A stretch of 64,000 nucleotides of DNA from CAVTWD01 sp963738325 (GTDB lineage Bacteria; Actinomycetota; Acidimicrobiia; Acidimicrobiales; Ilumatobacteraceae). The first letter of the stretch is position 1. Every line of letters begins with the position of its first letter. The position numbers were made by a program, and so were the translations under genes. Positions 9,864 through 21,165 of the stretch are shown here, piece by piece. The notes beneath the pieces were generated by a model. It did no database searches and was not told the DNA's origin. It saw only the letters and a program-made list of their open reading frames with translations. The stretch is from positions 124,001 through 188,000 of the forward strand of contig CAVTWD010000008.1 in assembly GCA_963738325.1 (NCBI GenBank), in the 5' to 3' direction.

Positions 9864-10901
9864 CTACGACTGGAGTCCCAACTTGATGTAGTCGAGGGCG
9901 GGGATCGGCCCCGGGTCGACCCCCGCTTGCAGGGCGAGCTCCACCGAGACCACGTCACCCACGAGCACCAGGTCGAACAGCTGTGCCAGCGCACCGTCGC
10001 CCTCGGCGTCGACGCGCACGACATCGGCGACGACTTCCTCCAAGAGGTCGTCGACGAGGACGAAGCGCCGCTCGACCTGTGGATGCTCGTGGTCGTGGCG
10101 CAACTCGACGAGGGTGAACACCTGGCGGGTCACATCGCCGTGCTGCCCCCAGCCGGCCACCTCGTTGTGGCAGAGCTCGGGCAACCGGTTGGCCCAGGCG
10201 GGCACCTTGGCGTTCTCGTTGGCCTGCGCCTTCCACCGCTGGGCCGCCACCGCCCCGATGGCCCCCGCCCCGTACACGAGGGGCATGGTGCGGCCGATCC
10301 GGCGGGCCAACGTCTCGGCCGCGTTGCCAGGGCGAGCCAGGTCGTCACGGCGGCGGCGCAGCTGGGCCACCGTATCGGCGACGGCGCGGCGGGCCCCCGG
10401 GAACAACCCGGCGTCCTCGAGCGCGACGAGGAGGGGGACCGTGAGGGCGCCGATACCGGCGCGGGGCATGGTGATCGTGGGGGGAACCGGCAGGTGAGGG
10501 GCTCCCACCTCGGCCGCCAGCGCGGCGAGGCTGCCGCCCTGGCTCACGGCCACGAGTCGGGCCCCCACGTGGACGGCCTCGTTGGCGAGCACCAGGGTCT
10601 CCTCGGTGTCGCCCGACGCGGAGACGGCGAACGCGAGCGTGTCGGGCCCGACGAAGCCGGGCAGCTCGTAGTCCTTCACCACGACGATGGGCACGGGGCA
10701 CATGGGGCCCGCCACGGCCGCCAGCACGTCGCCGGCGATGCCGCTCCCGCCCATCCCGACCACCAGCACGTTGGACAGAGGCCCCTCGGGCAGCGCGCCG
10801 ACTCCCTCCGCCAGCGCCCGCGCCGCCTCCTCGACCTGCTCGGGGAGCCCGAGGGTGGCCCGTGCCATCTCGAGCGAGTCGAGCCGCTCGATCATCCTCA
10901 C
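9864..10901 (-). CDS. SIS-domain bifunctional phosphoglucose/phosphomannose isomerase-like protein
   Basis: A 345-residue two-SIS-domain protein. VLVVGMGGSGIAGD (about residues 45-58) and AFAVSASGDTEETL (about 90-103) are the sugar-phosphate-binding loops of the first SIS domain. The second half has PLVYGAGAIGAVAAQRWKAQANENAK and LCHNEVAGW, typical of the archaeal/actinobacterial bifunctional glucose/mannose-6-phosphate isomerase family. GTG 10901 overlaps the Trm112-like gene stop as GTGA, and an in-frame ATG lies two codons on. Next to phosphomannomutase it would supply mannose-6-phosphate for GDP-mannose. In M. tuberculosis the gene beside manB (Rv3256c) is of this type. Confidence 0.85.
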   Translation of the reverse strand: MRMIERLDSLEMARATLGLPEQVEEAARALAEGVGALPEGPLSNVLVVGMGGSGIAGDVLAAVAGPMCPVPIVVVKDYELPGFVGPDTLAFAVSASGDTEETLVLANEAVHVGARLVAVSQGGSLAALAAEVGAPHLPVPPTITMPRAGIGALTVPLLVALEDAGLFPGARRAVADTVAQLRRRRDDLARPGNAAETLARRIGRTMPLVYGAGAIGAVAAQRWKAQANENAKVPAWANRLPELCHNEVAGWGQHGDVTRQVFTLVELRHDHEHPQVERRFVLVDDLLEEVVADVVRVDAEGDGALAQLFDLVLVGDVVSVELALQAGVDPGPIPALDYIKLGLQS

Positions 10902-11140
10902 TGCGCCTCGTCGAAGGTCGGTCGGATGCCCATGTCGGCCGCTTTGGCCACGAGGCGATCGTGCTCGGCGTCGTCCACCGCCTCGGCCTCGTCGATCAGC
11001 ATGATGGGGATCCCCTCCCGGATGCGATAGCGGCGCCGCAGACGGGGGTTGTACAGCGCATCGTCGTCGGCGAAGTACAGCAGCGGGCCCTTGTCCTCGG
11101 GGCAGGCGAGGATCTCGAGGAGCCGCGGGTCGAGAGGCAT
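10898..11140 (-). CDS. Trm112-family small protein
   Basis: An 80-residue protein starting MPLDPRLLEILACPEDKGPLLYF, with the family's LACP and the RYRIREGIPIMLIDEA block. Such proteins are small zinc-ribbon-like partners; the usual second cysteine of the first pair is not seen here, so metal binding is uncertain. The eukaryotic relative Trm112 activates methyltransferases, but bacterial copies are less well understood. It is coupled to the SIS gene by a GTGA overlap and follows phosphomannomutase by 13 bp, so all three are probably co-transcribed. Confidence 0.85.
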   Translation of the reverse strand: MPLDPRLLEILACPEDKGPLLYFADDDALYNPRLRRRYRIREGIPIMLIDEAEAVDDAEHDRLVAKAADMGIRPTFDEAQ

Positions 11141-11153
11141 GGACTTCCTTCCT

Positions 11154-12506
11154 TCAGCCGGTGATGAGGGCGACCACCTCGGCGACGTGCTCGTCGCACT
11201 CGGCGCGCGTCGGCGCCTCGAGGTTCAGCCGCAGGAGCGGCTCGGTGTTGGATGGCCTCACGTTGAACCACCAGGCGCCGTGGTCGACCGTCAACCCGTC
11301 GACGCGGTCCTGGCTCTGGTCGGCGTAAGCGGCCGCCAGCCTCTCGATGACGGACGCGGGATCGGTGACCTCGGTGTTGATCTCGCCCGAGGCCGCGTAC
11401 CGCTCGTAGGGCTTGCGCTGCACGGACAACGGCAGCTCGGACTGCGAGAGCAGCTCGAGCAGGACCATGGCGGCGATGATGCCCGAGTCGGCCCGGAAGT
11501 TGTCGCGGAAGTAGTAGTGGGCCGAGTGCTCGCCCCCGAAGGCGGCGCCGGTCTCGGCCATCACCTGCTTGATGAACGAGTGGCCGACTCGTGTGCGCAC
11601 GGGCACGCCGCCGTGCTCCCTCACCACTTCGGGCACCGCCCGGGAGCAGATGAGGTTGTGGAGGATCGTCGCCCCGGGCTCCTTAGCGAGCACGCCGACC
11701 GCCAGCATGGCCGTTGTCGTCGAGCCGGAGAGGCCGCGGCCCGCCTCGTCGATGCAGAACACGCGATCGGCGTCGCCGTCGAAGGCCAGCCCGAGATCGG
11801 CCCCGGCCGCGACCACCCGGGCCTGGAGGTCACGCTGGTTGGCCGGTTGCATCGGGTCGGCCGGATGGTTCGGGAAGGTCCCGTCGAGCTCGCCGTACAT
11901 CAGCTCGAGCTCGACCGGGAGCCGCTCGAAGACGGCTGGCACGACGAGTCCACCCATGCCGTTGGCGGTGTCGGCCACGATGCGGAAGGGTCGAAGGGCG
12001 GTCGGGTCGATGAACGCGACGACGTGGTCGGCGAAGGCACCGAGCAGGTCGGCATGGTCTTCCCGGCCCGGCGTGGTGGCCGGTGCCGGCGCCTTGGCGT
12101 CCAACACGTCCTGGGCCATGTCGCGCACGTCGGCCAACCCGCTCTCCAATCCCACCGGCCGCGCGCCGGCGAGGCACAGCTTGATCCCGTTGTACTGAGC
12201 CGGGTTGTGCGACGCGGTGAGCATGACGGCGGGCGCGTCGAGACGACCCGAAGCGAAGTACACGAGATCGGTGGAGCACAGCCCGAGATGCGTGACGTCG
12301 ACGCCTGCAACCCGTACCCCGTCGGCCAGCGCGGCACCGAGCTCGACCCCGGTCGGGCGCATGTCGCGCCCGATCAGGATGCGAGGAGACCCGGCGAACT
12401 TCGCGAACGCGAAGCCGATGGCGCGGCACGTGTCGGCGTCGAGCTGGTCGGGCACGGTGCCCCGGATGTCGTAGGCCTTGAAGATCGCTTCGAGCGGCGG
12501 CGCCAT
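11154..12506 (-). CDS. manB: Phosphomannomutase/phosphoglucomutase
   Basis: A 450-residue alpha-D-phosphohexomutase starting at ATG 12506 (MAPPLEAIFKAYDIRG). Key sites are the phosphoserine in TASHNP (Ser99), the metal loop DGDADR (about 243-248), the sugar-binding GGEHS and the C-terminal phosphate loop RPSNTEP. It interconverts mannose-6- and mannose-1-phosphate, feeding the mannose-1-phosphate guanylyltransferase encoded at 34.3-35.3 kb. Length and motifs are those of a complete enzyme. The longer open frame upstream of 12506 has shadow-like composition and was not used. The neighbourhood matches M. tuberculosis manB (Rv3257c). Confidence 0.92.
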   Translation of the reverse strand: MAPPLEAIFKAYDIRGTVPDQLDADTCRAIGFAFAKFAGSPRILIGRDMRPTGVELGAALADGVRVAGVDVTHLGLCSTDLVYFASGRLDAPAVMLTASHNPAQYNGIKLCLAGARPVGLESGLADVRDMAQDVLDAKAPAPATTPGREDHADLLGAFADHVVAFIDPTALRPFRIVADTANGMGGLVVPAVFERLPVELELMYGELDGTFPNHPADPMQPANQRDLQARVVAAGADLGLAFDGDADRVFCIDEAGRGLSGSTTTAMLAVGVLAKEPGATILHNLICSRAVPEVVREHGGVPVRTRVGHSFIKQVMAETGAAFGGEHSAHYYFRDNFRADSGIIAAMVLLELLSQSELPLSVQRKPYERYAASGEINTEVTDPASVIERLAAAYADQSQDRVDGLTVDHGAWWFNVRPSNTEPLLRLNLEAPTRAECDEHVAEVVALITG

Positions 12507-12547
12507 AGGGCACACGACGGTAGTGCGCCCCGACAGGGCGCGGCGCG

Positions 12548-15241
12548 TCAACCGGGCGGCTCGTCCGGGGGATGCTCTCCGTTCGGTGGGCGCGCGACTT
12601 CGTCGGGGTGCAGGGACTCGGCGGGCGGCGCGGGCCACTCGGGCGGCGCCACGAGCACGTCGGTCGAGGTCGCCACCCCCTCGGGCGGCGTGGCGAGCGC
12701 GCTCGGTGGGGCGGGGCCTTCGTCCCAGTCGAACAGGAGCGTCTGGTCCTCCTCGTCAGTCGCCGGAGGGGGCCAGGCACTGGCTTCTTCTGGCGTGACC
12801 TCCCGGGCGCCACCCAGGAGGGCCGGCAGCCGAGCCGGACGGCGGCGGACGCGGCGGCCAGGCACGACGGGGCCGGCCCGCCACAGGTACACGAGGCCGA
12901 CGATGCCGATGAGGGTGAGGGCGTAGGAGAAGATCTCGACACCGCTATAGCCGTAGTGCAGCGACACGTGGGTCGACGTGGGGACCACGACCATGAAGTT
13001 GGGGGCGGCCCGGTACGGACCTTTCGCGCCGGACACCTTCCAGTCGGGGAAGTAGCTCTCGCGCACGAGCACCGGCACCCCGACCTTGTCGACGTCGAAG
13101 GAGATGCCGTCGTCGGTCTGTTTGATGTTGCTGACGGTCACCGGCGCGAGCTGCTGGGCGGTGATGGGCGTAGTCGGCGACACTTGGGCCAGGCTGCGGA
13201 CGTCATCGGTGGTCTGGCCGGGCAGGGGCGCCACGTCGATGTGCTGCCAGGAGGACGGGCCGCCGGCCACGGGGAGCGCGGCCCATTGCGACTGGTGCTG
13301 GAACCAGCTCGTCCCCACCTCGAGCCACGGGTCGGGGCTCGACGAGTTGACGCCTCGCACCACGACGGGCTGCGTGCTGAGCGGGCTGACGAGCGACACG
13401 TCCTTGACCTCATAGACGTGCCAGGGCCCGGAGGTGGCCAGGGGCACGAGGTCAGGATTGGCATCCGCCTGCGCCACGATCGGCGGCGAGTAGGCGAGGT
13501 AGTACCGCACGCCGAGCGTCTGGAGGTACGGCACCCCCTTCGAGAGATCCGCGTTGTCGTACTGCAGTCGGCGCACCGGGTTCGAGCTCTGCTCGCTCAC
13601 CGCGGCGGCCGTGATGAAGTGGTAGGGCGTCGTGCCCGAAGCCTCGAAGAAGAGGCCTTCCATCGAGCCGATGCAGCCGTCCGTCCAGAACGGCAGCAGC
13701 ATGAGGGCCATCGGCGTGCCGTACTTGTTGATGTCGTTGTTGTTCTCCCACAGGGCCCGCCCGCAGCCCTGGGTGCTGCCGACCTGCTTCATGGTGTTGA
13801 TCACGCCGTAGTACTCGCCGTAGGCGTCCTTGGCCTCGTAACCCTCGTAGTTCCACTTGGCCCAGTACTTCACGTAGCCCGCGCTGTCGCTCTTCAGGAT
13901 CGGGAAGCTGGCCGGCCAGGCATAGACCTGCTTGCCCCCGTCGTTGATCAGGCCTCCCCCGGGGAGGACACGGAAGTGGAGGCCGAGGGCGAGCCACGTG
14001 GCGAGCGCGGCGATGCCCAAGGTGGCGAGCCGGAAGCTCCAGTCGAGCCAACGGCCGCCGGGGCGGATCAGCCGGGCCAAGGCGCGGCCGATCTCCACCA
14101 CTCCGACGGCGGCGAGCAGGTAGCGGCAGAGGTAGAGGAACGGCAGCAGCCGGTAGTTCCACAGGAGGCCCTGCGGCTGGACCACGGCCCAGACGCCGAA
14201 GATGATCGCCATCACGCCGAGGAACACCCCGGCGCGAGAACGCCGGAAGACCGATCCGACGAGGCCGATGATGGCGACGCCGTTGAGCAGCAGGTCCCCG
14301 ATGGGGGGCTGCGGGAACAGCATCTGCAGGTAGTCGGTGCCCCGCTCGTAGTGCATGTCGGTGCCGTAGCGGTGCAGCCAGTAGAAGGGGATGATCCAGA
14401 ACGCGGTGAGCAGCCCGCCCACCACGGCGACCGAGGTGAAGATCTTGAACGAGCCTCGTTTGGCCGACCAGAGCAGCCAGAGCACGATCGTGCCCACGAT
14501 GACGAACAGGGCGACGATGCCGTGGCAAAGGCAGGCGAGCGCGAAGAGGGCGGCGGCGAGGGCTCGGTGGCGCCCCGTCCGCAGGCAGTAGGCGAAGACT
14601 CCGAAATAGAGGACGGCGATCGATAGCGCGATCGAGAACGAGTACTCGCCCGCCATCGTCGAGGCGATGTTGCCGCCGTAGATCTGGAAGGTCTCGTCGA
14701 ACAGGAAGATCACCGAGGCGATCGAGAGCATCTGCGGCACGGGGAAGCGCAGGCCCACGAGCTTCCCGAAGGCCCAGCAGCAGATGGGCAGGGACAGGAT
14801 GCCGAGCGCGCTCACGATCTTGAGGGCTTCGCCGTACGGGAGCAGGAAGTTCACCGCGATCACCAGCAGGGCCGGCGGGAGCATGTAGAAGACGTACACG
14901 GGGAAGCCGGCGTACCAGTCGTTGGCCCACCCGGTGAGGCGGAACTTCGGGAGGATGTGATCGCGGAGGAAGGCGGGCGCCCACACGTGGGCCCCCATGT
15001 CGCCGCCGGTGGGCGTGGTGTTCGAGAACAGCAGGCTCGGATGCAGTTGGGCGAGCGTCCACAGCACCGCCCCCCCGACGATCACGATCGTGGCGGCGAT
15101 CTCGACCCCGCGACGGGTGTCGCGTCGCGACGCCCAGCTCTCGGCGGCCGCCTCGGCCTCGCTCGGCGGCAGCGGGAGGACGGCGTCGCTCGGCTCAGGG
15201 GCCGTCCCACGGTCGAGGAGGTCCGTCATGGTGGCGGACAT
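12548..15241 (-). CDS. Large multi-spanning membrane protein, GT-C-like / PTPS-related domain
   Basis: About 897 residues with a short cytoplasmic N-terminus, a dozen or so hydrophobic segments over the first half, a large outside-facing domain (about 440-790), one more membrane segment (IFSYALTLIGIVGLVYLW) and an acidic, proline-rich tail. The first loop holds GGDMGAHVWAPAFLRDH, where acidic residues resemble the catalytic loop of GT-C glycosyltransferases. It recalls the 6-pyruvoyl-tetrahydropterin-synthase-related membrane family, named by domain only. ATG 15241 was chosen, with ATG 15229 an alternative; neither has a clear ribosome site. A role in building or exporting an envelope glycan is inferred from neighbours. 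Confidence 0.7.
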   Translation of the reverse strand: MSATMTDLLDRGTAPEPSDAVLPLPPSEAEAAAESWASRRDTRRGVEIAATIVIVGGAVLWTLAQLHPSLLFSNTTPTGGDMGAHVWAPAFLRDHILPKFRLTGWANDWYAGFPVYVFYMLPPALLVIAVNFLLPYGEALKIVSALGILSLPICCWAFGKLVGLRFPVPQMLSIASVIFLFDETFQIYGGNIASTMAGEYSFSIALSIAVLYFGVFAYCLRTGRHRALAAALFALACLCHGIVALFVIVGTIVLWLLWSAKRGSFKIFTSVAVVGGLLTAFWIIPFYWLHRYGTDMHYERGTDYLQMLFPQPPIGDLLLNGVAIIGLVGSVFRRSRAGVFLGVMAIIFGVWAVVQPQGLLWNYRLLPFLYLCRYLLAAVGVVEIGRALARLIRPGGRWLDWSFRLATLGIAALATWLALGLHFRVLPGGGLINDGGKQVYAWPASFPILKSDSAGYVKYWAKWNYEGYEAKDAYGEYYGVINTMKQVGSTQGCGRALWENNNDINKYGTPMALMLLPFWTDGCIGSMEGLFFEASGTTPYHFITAAAVSEQSSNPVRRLQYDNADLSKGVPYLQTLGVRYYLAYSPPIVAQADANPDLVPLATSGPWHVYEVKDVSLVSPLSTQPVVVRGVNSSSPDPWLEVGTSWFQHQSQWAALPVAGGPSSWQHIDVAPLPGQTTDDVRSLAQVSPTTPITAQQLAPVTVSNIKQTDDGISFDVDKVGVPVLVRESYFPDWKVSGAKGPYRAAPNFMVVVPTSTHVSLHYGYSGVEIFSYALTLIGIVGLVYLWRAGPVVPGRRVRRRPARLPALLGGAREVTPEEASAWPPPATDEEDQTLLFDWDEGPAPPSALATPPEGVATSTDVLVAPPEWPAPPAESLHPDEVARPPNGEHPPDEPPG

Positions 15242-15270
15242 GCTTTCATGCGCCAGCCCGCAACAGGATG

Positions 15271-15987
15271 TCAGCGCGCCAGCAGGAGCGCCACGACGGT
15301 CGTGGCGTTGAACCCGGCGTGGGCGAAGATCGACATGCCCAGTCGCTTCGTGCGCTGCGCCATGTACCCGGCGACCATGCCGAAGAGCACGAGGGCAGGC
15401 ACCGTGGTGGTCTGGAAGTGGGCGAGGGCGAAGAGCACCGAGGAGCCGACCAGCGCGATCCAGTCGCTGAACTGGGCCTGAATGGATCGCATGAGGAGAC
15501 CGCGGAAGAAGAGCTCTTCCACGATCGGTGCCCCGACCACGACGAGGAGCACGAGCAGCGCCACCCCCCAACCGGTCGCCCGCTCGGTGAGCTTCTTGGC
15601 CGGCTCCTGCACGCTGCTCGTGTCGATGAACGGCAGCAACTTGTAGAGGACGGGCACGAAGACGAGTTGCACGAGCACGCCGATCGGCACGCCCACCACA
15701 TCGACTGCCGCGAAGCGGAAGCCGTAGTCCCGGCGCAAGCTGCCGGTGCCCCAGGTGCGGCTCACGATGATGACGGCCCCGATGAGCCCGATCCACAGCG
15801 GCACCTGGAGGATGGCGATGACCCAGATGGGCAGCTGATCGGTCGAGGTGACGCCGCCGTAGCCGAGCGCGTTGAGCAGCAGGATCGAGCCGAGATTCGA
15901 GAAAAGGAAGGCCGCGGCCCAGGCCCCCAGTGCGATCCCGGGCCGGAATGTGGGCTCGTCGGGCGCCGGGCGCACGTTTGGCGACAC
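15271..15987 (-). CDS. CPBP-family intramembrane glutamic endopeptidase
   Basis: About 238 residues with seven or so membrane segments. Family motifs are EELFFRGLL (the EExxxR active motif), the histidine in ALAHFQTTT and the last motif IFAHAGFNAT. CPBP proteins are Rce1-like membrane proteases, often of unknown substrate in bacteria. The start is uncertain; GTG 15987 (VSPNVRPAPDEP) is chosen because the open frame above it has noncoding composition and runs into the DUF3499 gene. It lies 29 bp before the large membrane protein on the same strand. Confidence 0.82.
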   Translation of the reverse strand: MSPNVRPAPDEPTFRPGIALGAWAAAFLFSNLGSILLLNALGYGGVTSTDQLPIWVIAILQVPLWIGLIGAVIIVSRTWGTGSLRRDYGFRFAAVDVVGVPIGVLVQLVFVPVLYKLLPFIDTSSVQEPAKKLTERATGWGVALLVLLVVVGAPIVEELFFRGLLMRSIQAQFSDWIALVGSSVLFALAHFQTTTVPALVLFGMVAGYMAQRTKRLGMSIFAHAGFNATTVVALLLAR

Positions 15988-16115
15988 TACCGACGGGCCC
16001 GTGCGGGCGCGATGTCGCTCGGCGACGACGCGAGGGCGGCGCGCGCCGTCGGCGTGGGGGATCAGCCGGCCGGGCGCTCGGGGTCGTCCACCGCCCGAGC
16101 CTGGCGTGGTGCCGG

Positions 16116-16382
16116 TCAGCCGGCCAGCCGTTCGGGGTCGTCCACCGGTGGCGCCGGGCGCACCGCAGGATGACGCCGGTCCTCGTAGCGCCATCCTCGT
16201 GGCACCGAGACCCGCGCCGCGTGGCGCTCGCACAGGTCGTAGGCGTGGGGATCGCGCTCGGGGGTGAGGATGTCGAGCCAGGCCGAGGCCCGCTCGTACC
16301 GGAAGGCGAGCGTGGCGGTGGCCGGCTCGGCGCAGGCCGGCCGCGAACACTGCCGGTGGGCGAGGCGCCCGTCGACGGGCAC
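16116..16382 (-). CDS. DUF3499 family protein
   Basis: A small protein of about 88 residues with RQCSRPACAEPATATLAFRY, then LDILTPERDPHAYDLCERHAARVSVPRGW. The cysteines in CSRPAC and in LCERH with its histidine suggest a zinc-ribbon fold. The frame is open up to 16535, but homologues begin only a few residues before the first cysteine. GTG 16382, behind a GGTGGGG stretch, is therefore preferred; GTG 16388 and 16391 are close alternatives. DUF3499 genes sit beside manB in many actinobacteria. The function is unknown. Confidence 0.75.
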   Translation of the reverse strand: MPVDGRLAHRQCSRPACAEPATATLAFRYERASAWLDILTPERDPHAYDLCERHAARVSVPRGWRYEDRRHPAVRPAPPVDDPERLAG

Positions 16383-16594
16383 CCCCACCACGACCAGCGT
16401 GGTGACGTCGTCGAGGCGGGGAGCGGGCAACGGCGAGCCGGATCCGGTCACGGCGGCCACGGTAGCGAGCAGACCCCAGGGCCGTGGTGGACGCCCCTCT
16501 GCTTGACTGAACGTTGGCTGAGCGAGCCCGAGCACGCTGGCGCGACCGGGCCTTCGACCGCGATGGAAGCCGCCGAGGCCCCTAGCATGTCACC

Positions 16595-18577
<1,983 letters not shown>

Positions 18578-18584
18578 CCGTTGG

Positions 18585-18615
18585 CGAAGGGGGGAAGGAG
18601 ACCTTCCCCCCTTCG
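18585..18615 (+). terminator. 14-bp hairpin after ftsH, member of a repeated family
   Basis: The arms CGAAGGGGGGAAGG (18585-18598) and CCTTCCCCCCTTCG (18602-18615) pair perfectly around the loop AGA. GGAACCCCCC follows, with no T tract. Its place 8 bp past the ftsH stop suggests a U-less terminator. Near copies lie at 48344-48374 and 49759-49785, also just after genes. Confidence 0.65.
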
Positions 18616-18777
18616 GAACCCCCCGTCCGACGAACTCCGCTCGACCGGCCAAGCCGGATCGAGCTCCGTACGAGAACTCGGAGCCCCACCCGCGCGCCGC
18701 CTGACCATGACACTCAGTGGTCGAGTACGCCGGGTGGTCAATTACCCTCAATGGTCGATGGGCGCAGAGGGGGGTTG

Positions 18778-19284
18778 ATGGCGCGCCGGGTCGTGGTCGC
18801 CTTTCTGGCCGTGGCCGCCCTCGCGCTCGGCGTGACCACGTGGCTGATGGCCCAGCGGCAGGCCAGCGACGACGCCAAGGCACTCCGCGCCGTCCTGCGC
18901 GCAGACGCCGCCAACGAGGACCAGGCCGACAGCGCGGCGAAGCAGCAGGTGGTGAACGGGTGGACGGCCCGCGACCTGCTGGCCCTCCAGAGCCGCCAGC
19001 AAGCCGACCAGCATCGCCTCGTCGGCCTCGTCGGGGTTGTGGTCGGCCTCGCCGGCGCGGCGATCGGGGTCGGGCTGCTGCTCCTTCCGGGTCGCCGTGC
19101 CGCGCCGGTGCGGGACATCGCTCCGTTCGCCCCGCCCGCGCCACCTCCGCCGCCCCCACCCCGTCCGGATCTCGCGCCGGACGACCGCCACCCTGGCGAG
19201 CCAGTCAGGCGAACGAGCGAACTTCGCACGTTCCGCCGCCTGGAACGGGGGGCCGGGCGCGGGCTGCCCGCTGAGGACCGTTAG
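18778..19284 (+). CDS. Small membrane protein of unknown function
   Basis: A 168-residue protein starting at ATG 18778 behind AGAGGGGGG. A hydrophobic segment at about 6-24 (VVVAFLAVAALALGVTTWLM) is followed by a roughly 50-residue charged, probably helical stretch rich in Q, A and D, a second membrane segment at about 81-102 and a proline-rich tail. The hairpin-like layout puts the middle region outside or both ends inside. The last 25 codons overlap a sequence related to the intergenic element at 6854-6894, so the true C-terminus may be shorter. I do not recognise the family. It runs head-on into the thioredoxin-like gene with a 4-bp overlap. Confidence 0.6.
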   Translation: MARRVVVAFLAVAALALGVTTWLMAQRQASDDAKALRAVLRADAANEDQADSAAKQQVVNGWTARDLLALQSRQQADQHRLVGLVGVVVGLAGAAIGVGLLLLPGRRAAPVRDIAPFAPPAPPPPPPPRPDLAPDDRHPGEPVRRTSELRTFRRLERGAGRGLPAEDR

Positions 19285-19727
19285 AGCCCGGGTGACGGGG
19301 CGGAGCCATTCGGATGCTGCAGCGCCGAGAGGGCCGCGCGCAGCTTGCCCGGCGCTACCGGTCCGGCGAAGGAGCGGTGGACGACGCCGTGCTGGTCGGC
19401 CATGACCGTGATCGGTACCGCGTCGATGTGGTAGCGGCGATGCAGCTCGGGCTGCGCGGCCACTTCGATCTCGGCGACGGCGGTGTCGGCGCTCGCCAAG
19501 GTCTGGGCGGCGTCGACGACACCCTGGCAGGTGTGACAGCTCGACGCCGTGAAGATGGCGACGAGCCAGGGCAGCTCCGCCCGGGGGAAGTCGCCGCGAT
19601 CGAGCTGCGCCGGCACCGTCCAGTCCGCCGGCTGGCTCGGGGCGTCGGGACGGCGACGGCGTTGCAGCAGCACGGCCACGACGAGGGCCGCCCCCACGAC
19701 CACCACGGCCACGACGACCTGGATCAC
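19281..19727 (-). CDS. Membrane-anchored thioredoxin-like protein
   Basis: A 148-residue protein. An N-terminal membrane anchor (VVVAVVVVGAALVVAVLL) is followed by a thioredoxin fold with FTASSCHTCQGVV, a CxxC redox site (C-H-T-C), and the cis-proline loop DAVPITVMADQHG. The fold probably faces outside the membrane and may handle thiol-disulfide exchange of exported proteins, a useful link to the cysteine-paired secreted repeats nearby (inference). The start is GTG 19727, one base after the DUF5719 stop, so it is probably translated from the same transcript. Confidence 0.8.
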   Translation of the reverse strand: MIQVVVAVVVVGAALVVAVLLQRRRRPDAPSQPADWTVPAQLDRGDFPRAELPWLVAIFTASSCHTCQGVVDAAQTLASADTAVAEIEVAAQPELHRRYHIDAVPITVMADQHGVVHRSFAGPVAPGKLRAALSALQHPNGSAPSPGL

Positions 19728-19728
19728 C

Positions 19729-21165
19729 TCACGGCTCGGCGGGTATGCCCCGAGCGATGGACACGCCGGTGCGTCCCGCGGGGGCGCCTTCGAGCCGCTC
19801 GGCGACCACGGGCAGTGACGACAGGACGAAGACGGGAGCGCCCTTCACGCCCTTGGCCGAGAGATCGACGCGCAGCGAAGCCGCCGCGCCCAGGGTCACG
19901 CCGTTCAGACCTTCCAGGGCTGTTGGCCCGGCGGGGCCGAGCACGCGGACGGTGACGGTCGTCGCTTCACCCGTCGTATTGGCCACAGCGAGGGACTCCG
20001 AGTTCCCGGCCGCGCCGGAGAGGAGCGTCCAGGCCGTCGCCGTCAACGGGGAGCCGGGCTGCAGCGTGACGTTGGCGGTCTTCGTCCCGGCCACGTCGAG
20101 CAGGCGCTCGGCGACGACCGGTCGGCCCGACTCGGCCATGACCAGGATGCTGTGGTCGCCATCGGGCACCGAGTCGGTGGCGTTCACGTCGAGGGTGACC
20201 GAGCCGGCCGCGGGAACCGTCACATCGACAGGGTCGGGGGTCTGCGTCTTGGACGGATCGGCCGGATAGAAGGCGACCTCGACGTCGCTGTCGTCGTCGC
20301 CGGGATTGAACAGGGCCAGCCGCTCAGAGGTGCGCGAGCTGCTTTCGCCCGCGGCGAACCACCAGCTCTCGGAGGCCTGCGTGGAGCCGAGCCCGACGGC
20401 GAAGGCCCGCCGCGTCCCCACGACGAAGCTCTGGGCCCGGCCCAACACGACCCGCCCGGATCTGGCCTTCACCGTGGTGGCGATGGTGGGCTCGCGCCGC
20501 ACCACGTCGTCGAGGGGAAGCACCTTCAGGCTGCGCCCTTTCACCACGAAGCCCTGGAGGCTGCCGGGTTGGCGGGTGCCGCTCGTGGTGGCGAAGGACA
20601 TGTCGACGATCGCGTCGTCGGGGAAGGGGTTGAACAGCAGCAGCGACAGGGACGCGTCCAGGGTCGTCACGCCGTCGGCGAGGTACCACGTCTGGGCGGC
20701 CGTGTTGGCGCACGCGCTGGATGCGAAGCCGGCGGAGGACGATGCGGTCTGCTCGACGACGCCTTCGGCACCGAGGAGCTCGACGACCGCCGCGGCCCAG
20801 CCGCCGGGAGCGACCTGGGACATCCGGAAGTCACTCCGGCTGCGCTCCGGCAGGGCGAGGGGCCTGGCGATGGGTTCGCCGTCGATCGGGTACAGCGTGA
20901 GCGTCCCCTCGATGGCGGAGTCACCCGGGTTGAGCACGCTGATGACGCCGTCGCTCCCAGGTGTCGCGCCTGCCGGCACCCCTGGGCAGAACCAGGACGA
21001 CGAGAGGGGCGTGCCCGACGGCACGACCGGCATGGGCGAGACCGTGCTCGAGCCGAACTGCACCGCCGGAGCCGGTGCCAGGTGCCGGTCGGCCAACAGG
21101 CCTCCGGCCACCAGCGCGACAATGGCCACGAGGGGTACCAAGCGCTCGATCCAATGGTGCCTCAT
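19729..21165 (-). CDS. DUF5719 family secreted/anchored protein
   Basis: A 478-residue protein with a signal/anchor segment at about 7-28 (LVPLVAIVALVAGGLLA), then about 430 residues of repeated beta-sandwich-like blocks. Each block contains LxLFNPxxDDAxVxVxF-like or VxVLNPGDS-like strands. It resembles DUF5719, found in actinobacteria next to very large GT2 proteins, which matches the gene coupled upstream. ATG 21165 overlaps that gene's stop as ATGA and decides the start. Two early cysteines (WFCPG and SSACANTA) may pair. Role unknown; extracytoplasmic envelope assembly is inferred. Confidence 0.75.
   Translation of the reverse strand: MRHHWIERLVPLVAIVALVAGGLLADRHLAPAPAVQFGSSTVSPMPVVPSGTPLSSSWFCPGVPAGATPGSDGVISVLNPGDSAIEGTLTLYPIDGEPIARPLALPERSRSDFRMSQVAPGGWAAAVVELLGAEGVVEQTASSSAGFASSACANTAAQTWYLADGVTTLDASLSLLLFNPFPDDAIVDMSFATTSGTRQPGSLQGFVVKGRSLKVLPLDDVVRREPTIATTVKARSGRVVLGRAQSFVVGTRRAFAVGLGSTQASESWWFAAGESSSRTSERLALFNPGDDDSDVEVAFYPADPSKTQTPDPVDVTVPAAGSVTLDVNATDSVPDGDHSILVMAESGRPVVAERLLDVAGTKTANVTLQPGSPLTATAWTLLSGAAGNSESLAVANTTGEATTVTVRVLGPAGPTALEGLNGVTLGAAASLRVDLSAKGVKGAPVFVLSSLPVVAERLEGAPAGRTGVSIARGIPAEP

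Noticed and set aside
12572..14626. A 684-codon plus-strand open frame opposite the large membrane protein
   Set aside because: Its composition is a His/Arg/Glu-rich mirror of membrane codons; there is no motif or ribosome site.
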